From Corella eumyota (taxonomy: Eukaryota; Chordata; Ascidiacea; Phlebobranchia; Corellidae), in contig OY720098.1 in the NCBI GenBank assembly GCA_963082875.1, forward strand, positions 14,322,001-14,386,000: a stretch of DNA of 64,000 bases, in the 5' to 3' direction. The translations under genes and the position numbers were made by a program. Below are positions 23,901-34,189 of the stretch, piece after piece. The notes below the pieces were generated by a model. It did no database searches and was not told where the DNA came from. It saw only the letters and a program-made list of their open reading frames with translations. The number at the start of each line of letters is the position of its first letter. Position 1 is the first letter of the stretch.

Positions 23901-26662
23901 TTTTTTAAATGACTTGCATTTTCTTTGATATACTTTTAAAACTCTTTATATAGACTCTCATATTTTATGGAATGGTTCATTTTTTTATTTTAGCTCCTAA
24001 AGCACCTGCAAATTGGAGAAAAGGAAAAGTTCTAGGCCATGGAGCTTTTGGAAAAGTTTATCTTGCATATGATGCTGACACAGGGCGAGAATTAGCTGCT
24101 AAACAAGTGGAAATACCTCCAGAAAATAATGATGCTACAAAAGTAAGCCTTTTATTATTCCATCAAACTTTTTTTTTATGTAATTAGGCTAAATCTATTG
24201 TTGTTTTGTTTAGGCACAATGTAATGGGGATTTTTCCCCCGTTAAAAAAAAAACTAAATTTAATATTTTTAAATTTGTAGGAAATCAAGGCATTGCAGTC
24301 TGAGATTGAATTATTGAAAACTTTAAATCATGATCGAATAGTTCAATATTATGGATGCACAGAAGAAACAAATACACTTACAATATTTATGGAGTTCATG
24401 CCCGGGGTAGATATGCTTTTTAATGTTTTACATGTATTCAATATGTTTTTTTCTTATTTACTTCAATGATTTAATGTGATATTAAAGTTGTTGTGTTGAT
24501 AAATAGTAAAATATGCGATTGCTTATTTTTATATTTATTTATCTTGAATGTAAAACTGGCAATTACACAGTCTAAACATAGGGTGAACATTACATACATC
24601 ATGTTAAAAATTAATGGTTTTATAAAAATTAACTTATTTGTTAAATAAAATAAAAAAATGAATGACTGTAGAATCTAAAATTTAAAAAATTTCCTTTTTA
24701 ATTTTTTAGGGTTCAGTCCGAGATGAAATAAAAGCTTATGGTGCAATAAAAGAATCAGTTTGCTGCAAGTACTGTAAACAAATTCTTGAAGGTTTGATAT
24801 ATTTACATGGATATCATATTGTACATCGAGATATTAAGGGAGCTAATGTGTTGCGGGATTCTTCCGGAAATGTCAAGTTAGGTAAATATTTTTCAGTTCT
24901 GTAATATAGGTTTTTTACGTACTTGGTTTAAAGACACCAAAACCCTAATTAATATTTAATATGTTTTTCTGATACAATCTCATGTTTTTAGTGTTTAATT
25001 TTTATGGCTTTGACCTTGTTTTATAGTATTATGTTACCTTAAACTTTAACAAACACTTATACCAATATTTTTAGGGGATTTTGGTGCTGCAAAAAGACTG
25101 CAAACCATTGTAACATCAACAGGGCAAACTGTAGTTGGTGAGTTTAAACTTCTAATAACGAACAATAATCAAAATTTTTACCAAAGAATTTTACATAAAA
25201 GGCAACTAAAAACTTCCCAATGTTTTTAACACTAATTAAGCTTAATTGCATTTCCTATTGTTTTATTTTACTTTAGGTTATGTATTTTTTCACATTTAAA
25301 CAGACACACATTCGTTACCCCAACCTAGCTTTAAGTTGTTTTTACCACTTTAATATATTATAATTACTATAAATGGTTATATACGCAACATCGCCATTTA
25401 TATTCATTACCCAAATTCTCAACTTTGTTACTAATCTGTATTATTTTCGCAGTACAAATTTTATTTAAAGTTACAATTAAAAATTTAAAAAAAATAACAA
25501 AACATTATTGTTAGGTACTCCTTATTGGATGAGTCCAGAGGTAATTGAAGGTCGTGGTTACGGTAGAAGGGCTGATATTTGGTAAGTATTTAATAAGTGA
25601 ATATATTTATATGAAATTAATTTTTTGAAAAAGTCATTTTTTATTAATCCAAAAAATAAATATATTAACTTGAATACAAGGAAAGTTAGTAACATTTTAT
25701 TAAATAAAAACCCTATAAAGGTAAGAATGCTTTGCCTTAGTATATGATGTCATATAGGAACAATTCTTATTGCTTTAGAGATCCCCAAGATGGTGCTACA
25801 AACAGTAACAACTCTAGCCTAGCTAAAAAAACAATTAGTGTCCGGTAGTGTGGTTAAGAAAGGTTTAGGTTTTGAGCTGCACCATTGCCACACTATTCGC
25901 CCTTAAGCCCGGCGTTTACGGATAGCTCAAACACATCACAATATCACACACCTACCCAATAAAAAATATAAAACCTATTACCTTAAGGTGATATGAAAAA
26001 CAAACAAACAATTAGTTAGTTACCAATAAAGCAATATGTTTTAAAACTATTCATGCCTGCCAGGGGAAACTCAACCTTGAGTTTTAAGGCTAGGGTTACC
26101 AATGTTACTCTTTGTATAAACTATGAAAATAAACTTTTTACATCAAGAATAAATATTTACATAATTGAATATGTTTTGTAATGTTGCAGGAGCTTAGCAT
26201 GCACGTTAGTTGAGATGTTAACTACGAGACCTCCATGGTATGAGTTTGAAACCATGGCTGCACTTTTTAAGATTGTTACTCAACCTACTAACCCACAGTT
26301 ACCCCCCATTGTCTCACAATCTGCCAAAGTAAGTATTATTTTATTATGTATATATAAATACAAAACAGTAGGTACTGATTTTCTTAACCTAAACATAAAA
26401 AGACTAAATCTTGTGCATTATTATAAAAAAAAAATGAATTATGTAAGTAAATTTTTAAAAATGTTATATTTTGTATGGGCCAATTCATTTAAAGTTTTTT
26501 AATAATATACAATATTTATCTTTGTTGGGTATCTCAGAAATCAGTTAAAAACTTTTTTTTATTCGTTAGGATTTTCTTGCCATGTTATTTGTGGAAAAAG
26601 ATCAACGACCTTATGCTAGCGAACTTTTAATTCACAAATGGTTCAGTGGAAACTATTTTTAA
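17977..26662 (+). CDS. MAP3K3: MAP kinase kinase kinase 2/3 (MEKK2/3) ortholog
   Basis: Seventeen exons join in frame to 635 residues (human MAP3K2/3: about 620): 17977-18066, 18223-18369, 19026-19127, 19399-19527, 21165-21290, 21541-21617, 21918-22057, 22342-22429, 23051-23151, 23642-23740, 23994-24142, 24281-24406, 24710-24881, 25075-25137, 25515-25581, 26190-26328 and 26570-26662. Exons 1-3 encode a PB1 domain ([14 protein letters not shown] to [11 protein letters not shown]), which pairs with the PB1 of MEK5 in vertebrates. The linker keeps [14 protein letters not shown] and KGGTYPRR, all present in MEKK2/3. The kinase domain has [13 protein letters not shown], the Lys in [24 protein letters not shown] and [10 protein letters not shown], so it looks active. 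It is a cytoplasmic activator of the MEK5-ERK5 and JNK routes. One gene stands for vertebrate MAP3K2 and MAP3K3, so the symbol is approximate. Confidence 0.93.
18545..18865 (+). repeat. Composite SINE-like repeat in MAP3K intron 2
   Basis: A tRNA-like head fragment (TAGTGGTTAAAACACCTGGC) is interrupted at about 18588 by GGGGCGGATCTAACCACAAG and further unrelated sequence. It is followed near 18800-18850 by SINE-tail-like words (CAGTGCTGTTAAGTAAGATG, then CTATAAATGG). This looks like one repeat inserted into another. Boundaries are approximate. Confidence 0.45.
19528..21164 (+). other. Large intron 4 of MAP3K
   Basis: At 1637 bp this is the longest intron of the gene. It is AT-rich with no exon-like frame, SINE or terminal repeat that I could recognise. 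A short minus-strand open frame at 20211-20396 has no domain and is ignored. Confidence 0.5.
25841..25957 (+). repeat. Second SINE-like family, copy in MAP3K intron 15
   Basis: The copy begins CCGGTAGTGTGGTTAAG and ends GCCCGGCGTTTACGGATAGC, then TCAAACACATCACAATATC, matching the inverted copy at 13742-13868 at both ends. The middle parts differ, so age or subfamily divergence is likely. Confidence 0.75.
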
Positions 26663-28294
26663 TAAGGTAACAATTGTAAACCAAAGCTCTTAAACAGTTT
26701 ATTTAAAGACAATATGTTACATGCATACTATACCAGAAGCAAGTGAAAAAAATTCAACATTATATTGTACAATGATTTTTAGCAAAAAACATTACTATTT
26801 AAATTTTTTTCTTTGTGTGTAAGTAATCAGCAAATTTTTGGGGGGATTGATGTTAGATAGATAGAAATTTGATGGTTGTATACTAAGCAGTAATATATTT
26901 TATTTCAACCAAAAACCTAATTGTTAATTATTGTTAGTATAATAAAATGTTGAAGTTGTATATTTTTTTGTAACCAAATTTTTATTCTAATCAATAAATT
27001 TTGTTATTTTTTTTAAACAAAAACTTTAATTGTCCATAAATATTTTTATGTTGGCTAATGAAATCAATGCATTAACATGATTTAACATTTTTTGTAGTTT
27101 AGTAATTTAACTGCTGCAATAAATAAAAATGAGATATTTTAAAATATTATCTTTTTAATTTTATGTTAATGTTTATTGAATGAAGCCTTTTTACTACATA
27201 TCATTTGTTTGTGGATAATCTTTTAGTAAAGGCATTATCCATATTTCTTAAAACCAATTGTGCTAAAATATTCCCAAATCGTAACAAAATGGCTTTCTTT
27301 TAAATAAGGCATTTTTTAATTTTTCTTGTTTACTTTATGGATCGAAATTTTAAGTAATTTTTTTGAATGGTAACTGTTCCAGAAACAAATTTTAAATATC
27401 GCTTTTATTATGTTTAAAAGGAATTTAGTTAAACACTGTTTCTGTATGTTTTTCTGAAGATTTTAAAATGGGTTTTTATTTTAAATTTTTTTGAAATATT
27501 AAACCTTAAAAATGCCTTAAAATTGGCTATTGTTGTGATTAATAATCCAAAAAGTATTGAAATAATTTCTTTGCACAAAAATTTTTTTTTGCGGACTAAA
27601 AATTTATTAATTATTGTTTAATTTTCTTTAATGCAACCTATCATTGGCAATATTTTTCCTTTTTTTTTCTTTTTAATTTTTAAAATAACTTTATGTATTT
27701 TAAAGTATATATTTAAACTTAACTTTTCATTTGTTCTTTTTTGATATGTTCCATTGTCGAAGAATATTGTTCACAAAAATACAATTTAAACTGAATTATT
27801 TAAATTGAAATAATACGATACAAACAGCAGTGTTTTTAATAAATGCCCTTGTGTTTGTGTGATCTGTTATTTACATTCCTAAAAAATTGTTCAATTTTTT
27901 TAAATACATTTTGTCTACAACTATAAAAACTAACTATTTTTGTTGTGTTTACTATAAAAAATTTTGTTTGTATGTATCCCTTTAAAGCAAATTAAAAAAC
28001 CATGTATTCTTTTAATTGTAAGTACAAGATAATTAAAATTTGTGCCTATATTTTAAGCACCATTCTTCCATTCATTTCTTTTCTTTAACTATCAAGTAAA
28101 ATAAAAAGCGCTTAAACAGTCAGAATTGTTAATATTTTGTGCCAAATTTTAAATAAGATATAACTAAAAATATTATTTTAACAAACATTTTCGTAATGTA
28201 AAATTAAAGGAAAACATGTGAAATAAGCGCCGACATTTTTGTGACGTCATCGATTGAAAGAGGACGAAGTTCAACTCCCAAAATGACTATAAAC
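26663..28294 (+). other. MAP3K 3' UTR and intergenic DNA
   Basis: AATAAA words at 26941 and 26993 are plausible polyadenylation signals for MAP3K. The rest, up to the transposon, is AT-rich with homopolymer runs and no frame or repeat that I can support. Confidence 0.45.
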
Positions 28295-28920
28295 ACCACT
28301 GTCATTCTGCTAGAATATTTTTTTTTAATCCTAGCAGAACTCCGCATTTTTCCGCGTAAGTGTATGTTGATATAAATTGTTAAATCGGTAACACAAAAAA
28401 CTAAACATTATAAATTAATTATTTTTCTATTAATATTATTTTCATTGTTTATCCCAATTTTGACTCCGATAATAAACCAATAATTTCGCAAGATGCAGAT
28501 TTTGCGTTAGCGCAAATTATCAACATTTTATATAATGTTTAATAAACAATATCAAAAGTTATAGTAACGTCAAAAAACAATAAAGAAACAAGATTTCGCT
28601 CCGACCCAATTAAAAATACTTTCCGACATTATGAAATTGAAATAAATTTAACACCATATTAAACGAATTAAAAAGAAGGTGTATGTTAATTTTTAAAATG
28701 AACAAACTTAGTTTACGCGAACTATCGACCGAAAACTGTTAACAAATATGTCGAAAATTCGGCAAATCTTTTTATTTCCGAGTTATTTTAAAATACTTTT
28801 CGACATTAGAAAATTAATAAAAACCTGACATTATTTAATTTATACTGAAATAAAAGACTATATTAAGTTTTAAGTTAAAAAAATTTAAATAACGTAAGGT
28901 ATCGACCGAAATTTTTTTTT
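28295..28920 (+). repeat. Left terminal inverted repeat of the transposon
   Basis: The sequence matches the reverse complement of the right end from the first base to about 28850-28920. Close to the tip, TTCTGCTAG (28305-28313) and CTAGCAGAA (28331-28339) can fold into a hairpin. Farther in, a segment of roughly 170-185 bp with TAACAAATATGTCGAAAATT and a TTTTTATTTCCGAG word is repeated about one and a half times. Confidence 0.88.
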
Positions 28921-29492
28921 TTAATTCCACGGCGATTAAAATTTCAAAGTTAATTATTGAGCAATCTTAGTTTAAAAGCCCGGATCCCACGACAAGGGGT
29001 TGCTCTTCATCCGGGAAAGAAGAAAAGAAATAGAAAGATAAAAAATAAAATTGTGTTTTGTAGATATAATGTTGTTGTTGATGGTTAAAAAGTGGCAAAA
29101 AAGTTAAAAAGTCAATCGGTTACTACAAAAAATTTAGATAAATGAAAACAAAAATTATAAAATAGAAATAACAGAAACAGATAATAATAGAATTATAGCA
29201 CATATTTAAATTAATAGATAGATTTATTAGAAGGGTGTAAATTAAAAAGTTGTTTTAAATAAGATGCAATTGTTATAGAAAAAAAATATATAATAAAAAT
29301 ATAAAACTGAAATGAAAATTTGTTTTGAAATTAATTGAATAGAAAAAATCTGGTTGTAAGTTGCCCTTATCAGTTTGGTATATCATTGGACTATAACGTT
29401 TACCTGACCAGTAAGTCTTTGATTTTTCAAGAAATGCATATAAAAGCAGTTTGAATGTTGCTCACCTATCAGCTAGATTCAAGGTTGTCGCA

Positions 29493-30016
29493 TTAGGTTA
29501 CGCAACAAATTCCCCATTCGTGACAAATTTGAGTATATGTTTTATTTTGTAAAACTGCATAAAAAAATATTAATATTTCACTATCTAAAACTTGTCTAAC
29601 ATAATTTTCACAATAACCTAATTCATTGTTTGAACTTAAAAGATGATGATAAAGATCATGTTTGTAATTTAAGATAGATGGTTTAAACAATAAACGAATT
29701 CTGGGTGGAATAACAAATTTACCGATTCTTTTGTGGAATGCCCTGTGTGCTGTTCCAGACAAAATTGATTTTTGATAAAAAAAGTTAAGTTGCGATAAAT
29801 ATTTTTAGTGACAGGGCAACTAAATATATTGTGTTGACTAAGTTTGTAATTTCTACCCTTTAAAAATAACGAATGACGATAACCATATACAGTGTTTTTT
29901 GATTTATCAAATGGCAATGTTATGATAGTTAAAATTTGTTTTTGTACATTTTGTAACAACGGGCTACTTGTTTCTGGCCAAGAAACATCCTTTACGTAAT
30001 TATAACTACAGTCCAT
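29493..30016 (-). CDS. Transposon open frames of unknown function
   Basis: Two overlapping minus-strand frames (115 and 89 residues) lie inside the transposon, downstream of the protease region. The first begins MDCSYNYVKDVSWPETSSPL. The second contains LNYKHDLYHHLLSSNN and ends with a CHEWGICC stretch. Composition looks like protein, but I recognise no domain. They may be the tail of the element's long protein or a separate small gene. Listed because they occupy an otherwise unexplained part of the element. Confidence 0.35.
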
Positions 30017-30149
30017 AAAAAAAGTCTTAAGTTTATGTAAAGACTTAAAATTATTATTATCGAAAGTTTTACATCCAAGTAAATTGTCGCCGCCATCTAC
30101 CTGCTTATTCAGGGTCGATTTAAGATTAGTATTTATAATGTTATTCGCC

Positions 30150-30413
30150 TCATGTTTTATGACTTTCTGTGGGTAAAATTAAATTTTTCTCGGGAACATC
30201 ACAACTATTATCATCGTCACCAGGTATTGTAGTACCAACTAACGTATAAAAAAATAAATAGCCGTTTTTATTAATGTCGTCGTAAGCCGTTTCATGATTA
30301 ACAGTTTTACTTATTGTTGCAGCAGTGTCGTCGCATTTATATATAATTTTGCCATTGTCCAAAATGTTATAAGTTACGTAATGACCAGAAACAAGAGATG
30401 CGCCCAAATGCAC
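30150..30413 (-). CDS. Transposon frame with ubiquitin-protease His box
   Basis: This 87-residue minus-strand frame begins MHLGASLVSGHYVTYNILD, then KIIYKCDDTAATIS, and later NGYLFFYTLV. It matches the C-terminal part of ubiquitin-specific proteases: the His box (HxGxxxxGHYxxY), the conserved Asp region after it, and the final Y-L-F-Y strand. In the same element the Cys box of such a domain lies in the frame at 30549-32285, about 140 bp to the right, so both halves of the catalytic centre are represented. Confidence 0.65.
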   Translation of the reverse strand: MHLGASLVSGHYVTYNILDNGKIIYKCDDTAATISKTVNHETAYDDINKNGYLFFYTLVGTTIPGDDDNSCDVPEKNLILPTESHKT

Positions 30414-30548
30414 TACGACAGACCTTAACGCATAAGTTTTTTGGATATTAGAATCGGAATTAAAGAATTCTAAATGTTTGTCGGGACATATTGGAGTTTA
30501 AATTTTTAGCAGCTCGCCTGCTCTAAGTAAGGATATTACTAACACACT

Positions 30549-32285
30549 TTATGTATTAATAAAATTGTAATTATTGATATTTTTGCAGTTGCATTCCTGG
30601 CAGTTATCGGGTTCATTAATTGCTTTAAAATAATTAGAAATATAACTTGATAATTTACTATCCTTAATTGTAGGGTTGATCGGAATTAACATTATATTAG
30701 GGGTTATTTGAAAGTTTGCGGGACGAACCAAATTACACGATTTGCAAGTTAAAACCGAACTACATAAAATTTCTGTGTCACAACCGATCAAATTTAACAA
30801 GTCACAAAAATCATTACTTTTTACAAAAAAATCGCTTGCGTCTTGTTGATTTCCGAATTGAAAATTATAAATCATACAAACTTTTTTTACGGTTTCTAAA
30901 TAAAATTGATTATCAACGTTATCGTTTAAACTAAGTGTATGAATTAATTGAAAAAGATTAAGCCAATCTGAATTTATAGTATTTATCATGGTTTCGGTTA
31001 TGGAAAATGGTTCAACTATTGACATTAGAGCATGCATAACTGAATTAAACCAACAAATGTTGTCACTATTTAATAAACCTGTGAAATGCAAGTGTGCATT
31101 TGATACAATAGCTTGTATGCCAGAATTAAAGTTTGTCGCAATTTTAAACAAAGTAAAAACAACCCAACACCTGTATAAATCTAAATCCTGAAAAAAAAAA
31201 ACATTTTTAATTTTTGTATATTCGCATAAAATGTCTGTTGTAAGACAAACACAAGTTCCGCAATTATAACCATCGCGCTGTATAATAAGCGTACTCTGCG
31301 AAAAACTTACGTCATTGGTGAAACCTAAGTCGTTAGGCAAGGGAGTCATGTTGGTCTTAAGAAGATTAATAAGTGAATAATTACTACCATCCGCTGAGTC
31401 ATATAAAGTTACGTGACCTTTACTTTTAACAAACGCGATTAACAAAAAATGATTTTTCCACAGTATCGGAAAAATGACGTTATCTCTAAGCTGTCCATCT
31501 TCCTGCAATATGCTTTTAAAACAACGTCGATAGCGTTCAAATTTACACTTACCCTCCACAACTTTATGAGTTACGTCGCAATCTACAGCTCCAAAGTGTA
31601 AACAATTTTTAAAGCTGTTGCGATGGCGCACGACGGACAAAACATAAGCGTCAACTATTGTTGTCGAAAACCAACCGTTCGAATATTCCTTATAAAAAAC
31701 GCGAATTGAGCGTTGTATCTCTAACGATGGGTCCACGTTTACCGTTGCCAAATCTACCCACTTAATTTTGTGTTCGTCAAAAGTATTTAAAGCTAACGTT
31801 TTTATATTTAAGCCTGTTGGTACTGCATTCCAAATTTGTTTGGCAAAGTTTTTTATTTTGTTAAGTTTCCACAAATTTAAATCAAGTAAAACATAACAAC
31901 TGGGTGTGAATAATTTAGATATTATTGAAGGTTTGGTTATTTCTTTATATGGTAATGAATCCACATCAATAACAACAGGGGAAGGGGAGACCAAAGGTTG
32001 TTTAGTTGATGTGTCTATTATTACCGTGATTTTAGATGTTTTTCTTTCAGGTATTTTGGGTTCAACCAAGTTAACGTAGCGTAATACTTTTGACGCACCT
32101 TTCGACGTGTAAAGTCCTTTATTGCGACGCTTTTCTTTTTTAAAGAACGACACCACAACTGGGGTTTTTTTTTTCGCGGACGTATTTTTTTGCGTTGGCG
32201 AAGCGTAAATTTCGGAATCAACTAACGTTTTTTTTTGGATCACTACTTTTTTTGGCATTTTTAGAATGAATAATTGAATATGCAA
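30549..32285 (-). CDS. Transposon protein with Ulp1-like and USP-like peptidase domains
   Basis: This minus-strand frame of 578 residues has a Lys-rich N-terminal 100 residues. Residues about 190-385 resemble the C48 Ulp1/adenain cysteine protease fold: NGWFSTTIVDAYVLSV, then NHFLLIAF with the His, LYDSADG with the Asp, and IIQRDGYNCGTCV with the Gln and nucleophile Cys. Residues about 405 onward start a ubiquitin-specific protease domain: TGLLNSDNICWFNSVMHALM is a Cys box, followed by QQDASDFF and zinc-ribbon-like cysteines (LTCKSC, CQECNC). Ulp1 proteases cleave SUMO or viral polyproteins and USPs cleave ubiquitin. Ulp1 domains are known in several DNA transposons; a USP in tandem is not something I recall. 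A role in keeping the transposase free of ubiquitin or SUMO is inference. Confidence 0.75.
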   Translation of the reverse strand: MHIQLFILKMPKKVVIQKKTLVDSEIYASPTQKNTSAKKKTPVVVSFFKKEKRRNKGLYTSKGASKVLRYVNLVEPKIPERKTSKITVIIDTSTKQPLVSPSPVVIDVDSLPYKEITKPSIISKLFTPSCYVLLDLNLWKLNKIKNFAKQIWNAVPTGLNIKTLALNTFDEHKIKWVDLATVNVDPSLEIQRSIRVFYKEYSNGWFSTTIVDAYVLSVVRHRNSFKNCLHFGAVDCDVTHKVVEGKCKFERYRRCFKSILQEDGQLRDNVIFPILWKNHFLLIAFVKSKGHVTLYDSADGSNYSLINLLKTNMTPLPNDLGFTNDVSFSQSTLIIQRDGYNCGTCVCLTTDILCEYTKIKNVFFFQDLDLYRCWVVFTLFKIATNFNSGIQAIVSNAHLHFTGLLNSDNICWFNSVMHALMSIVEPFSITETMINTINSDWLNLFQLIHTLSLNDNVDNQFYLETVKKVCMIYNFQFGNQQDASDFFVKSNDFCDLLNLIGCDTEILCSSVLTCKSCNLVRPANFQITPNIMLIPINPTIKDSKLSSYISNYFKAINEPDNCQECNCKNINNYNFINT

Positions 32286-33090
32286 ATTGTTTTTCTGTTT
32301 CTACAATTTCCTTTTGAAATTCTTCAACAAAGTTATCTAGTCTATTAAATCTTTTACCTTTTAAATATGTAAGTTTGAGCTCTCTAAAATGTTGCTCTAT
32401 TATACCTTGAGTTAAATTGTTTACGTTAACAGATTGCAAGTTCAACGAATTAAGAGATTTTATAAATTCGGATTGGTTTTGATAAAATACAAATTTTTTT
32501 TTGTTAACTGATTGTTGATGCCTGGATAAATCCCCCAGCAGTAATTTGGATGTAGTTGAAATCCTACTTAATATAACTTTAATTATATTGGTGCAATAAT
32601 TTATATTACAATATTTGTTAGGGCCAATCGAATCATCAATTTCGTGATTTATTTTTACAACACTATCCAAAAATTTACGGTGAAGCCGTTTATAGTGAAT
32701 AAAAAAAGGTGAATTTTGTTCCTGTTTTTTGCCTGAACTTTTACTAACAAAAAAATGTATTTCCTCGGATTCACTTTCATACGAAGATAAACACGAATCA
32801 CTTTGGCTAAAATCAAAATCCAGATTTGTTGTGTGCTCTATATTGTCCGACATTTGTTTTAAACTCTCAAAATGCGCTTTAACTAAATCCGAAGTATTTT
32901 TACAATTAGTCATAATAATTATGCTTTGCATTACTTTATCCAATTGTTCTAAAGTCGTCGAAGAAAAAAGTAAAGATATCCAATACATAACGCAAAGACG
33001 CGTCGCCGAACTTTTATAATGTTTAATTACAATTCGCTTTGCAGCACGCATCGCATGACTAAAACAATTATGAACAAACGTTGTCGTCAT
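32218..33090 (-). CDS. Transposase-like C-terminal segment of the transposon
   Basis: This 290-residue minus-strand frame overlaps the start of the protease frame. It opens with FVHNCFSHAMRAAKRIV, like the Cys/His segment that precedes the insertion region in Mutator-like DDE transposases. It closes with NNLTQGIIEQHFRELKLTYL and then KGKRFNRLDNFVEEF, the layout of the helix carrying the catalytic Glu (NNxxExxHxxLKxxxLxGK, then RLD). The region between is charged and low in conservation. The DNA-binding part and the two catalytic Asp motifs expected upstream were not found next to it, so a full transposase is not visible. The family is inferred from motif layout only. Confidence 0.5.
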   Translation of the reverse strand: MTTTFVHNCFSHAMRAAKRIVIKHYKSSATRLCVMYWISLLFSSTTLEQLDKVMQSIIIMTNCKNTSDLVKAHFESLKQMSDNIEHTTNLDFDFSQSDSCLSSYESESEEIHFFVSKSSGKKQEQNSPFFIHYKRLHRKFLDSVVKINHEIDDSIGPNKYCNINYCTNIIKVILSRISTTSKLLLGDLSRHQQSVNKKKFVFYQNQSEFIKSLNSLNLQSVNVNNLTQGIIEQHFRELKLTYLKGKRFNRLDNFVEEFQKEIVETEKQFAYSIIHSKNAKKSSDPKKNVS

Positions 33091-33161
33091 ATCGCTAGAC
33101 TTCGCCTTTCTTTTAACAATACGCCAACACCGCTGATAATATTCAACTCTATTCTCTTTAG

Positions 33162-33727
33162 GTTATTTCACCATCTAAGGATGTTGCATTTCAACTCAGT
33201 GTTGTGACAATGCCGGAAGGGGGATTTGTTCACGGGGCATTAGAAATTGAAAATGGAAGAAAGCAATTTTACAACGTAGATTTTATTTTAATATCGTTGG
33301 GAACAAACGATATACGAAGGGGAAATGTTATTGAAATGAAGAAAACAATAACCACAAACGCTACACGGTTGATTTTATCTTGCCAAACACGTTATCCACA
33401 TGCCAAAGTAAAAATGGATACTATGTTTAAATTTAAATTAGTGTAACATGTTTATAAAAACTAACTTGCATTGTTAAATTTAAAATGAAATTTACTTTTT
33501 AGATTCTGCTTTCGAAAATTTTTTCACAGTTTGGGCCGCTGTCGCACCGTGTGCCAGTGGCTAATCGTGTATTGCAGGACGTTGCTATAAATTTTCATCT
33601 AATGGTTTTGGACTTGAATGTTGCTTGCGATGACCAAAATTGACATGACAACGTCCATATGTCTGATTTAGGTTTAAAGCAATGGATGAAAATTAGAAAA
33701 TCACATGGAAAACATTTTAAATTTTAG
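33162..33727 (+). CDS. SGNH/GDSL-esterase-like segment of the transposon
   Basis: This plus-strand segment begins after an acceptor (TCTCTTTAG, 33153-33161). It contains FILISLGTNDIRRGN, the block with the catalytic-site Asn of SGNH hydrolases, then a probable short intron, an isoleucine-rich strand ILLSKIF, and DNVHMSDLGLKQW, the block with the catalytic Asp and His. The block-I GDS serine was not found upstream in the element. SGNH esterases hydrolyse acyl esters and are known as accessory domains in several mobile elements, including CR1-type LINEs. It runs opposite to the other transposon frames and looks damaged, so it may be a captured or nested fragment. Confidence 0.6.
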
Positions 33728-34061
33728 GCAGCAAACAAATAGCACCAAACGTTCTGTAATACTAAATAAAAGTAAGTACATCACAATAGCATTTAAAATT
33801 ACTAAAAAAAGTAAATCCTTTTTTAATGGTCGTTTTTTTCAAGGTAATCAACAAAGAAACAAATCCTTACGCACACCTATTAAACGACGAAGACAAACTC
33901 TAATTAACATTAAAAGTCGACTTCGAACAAAAAATAATACTTTGGCAAAAAATCTAAATTTTACTGTTTGTTGGTATATCCTAAGGCATGGGCATTCTAG
34001 TATATTTTGTAAATTGCCGTGTAAATTTTGCAACAATAATAAAATTATGTATTTGATTTAG
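33705..34061 (+). CDS. Transposon open frame, basic with C-terminal Cys/His cluster
   Basis: This 118-residue frame is rich in Lys and Arg (RTPIKRRRQTLINIKSRLRT) and ends with CWYILRHGHSSIFCKLPCKF and CNN, a spacing that could bind zinc. It follows the esterase-like segment on the same strand, just before the right terminal repeat. No family is recognised; a small DNA- or RNA-binding product is possible but unproven. Confidence 0.3.
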   Translation: MENILNFRQQTNSTKRSVILNKSKYITIAFKITKKSKSFFNGRFFQGNQQRNKSLRTPIKRRRQTLINIKSRLRTKNNTLAKNLNFTVCWYILRHGHSSIFCKLPCKFCNNNKIMYLI

Positions 34062-34189
34062 AAGCTGCAGCAATTTTAAATTAAAAAAAGTTTCACCTAT
34101 TAATTTTAAAACACTTTAATAAGTGTAGTAATAAATAACTAATATTTAAAAAAATTACTTAATTAATTTTTAAAAGAATTAACAATTTT

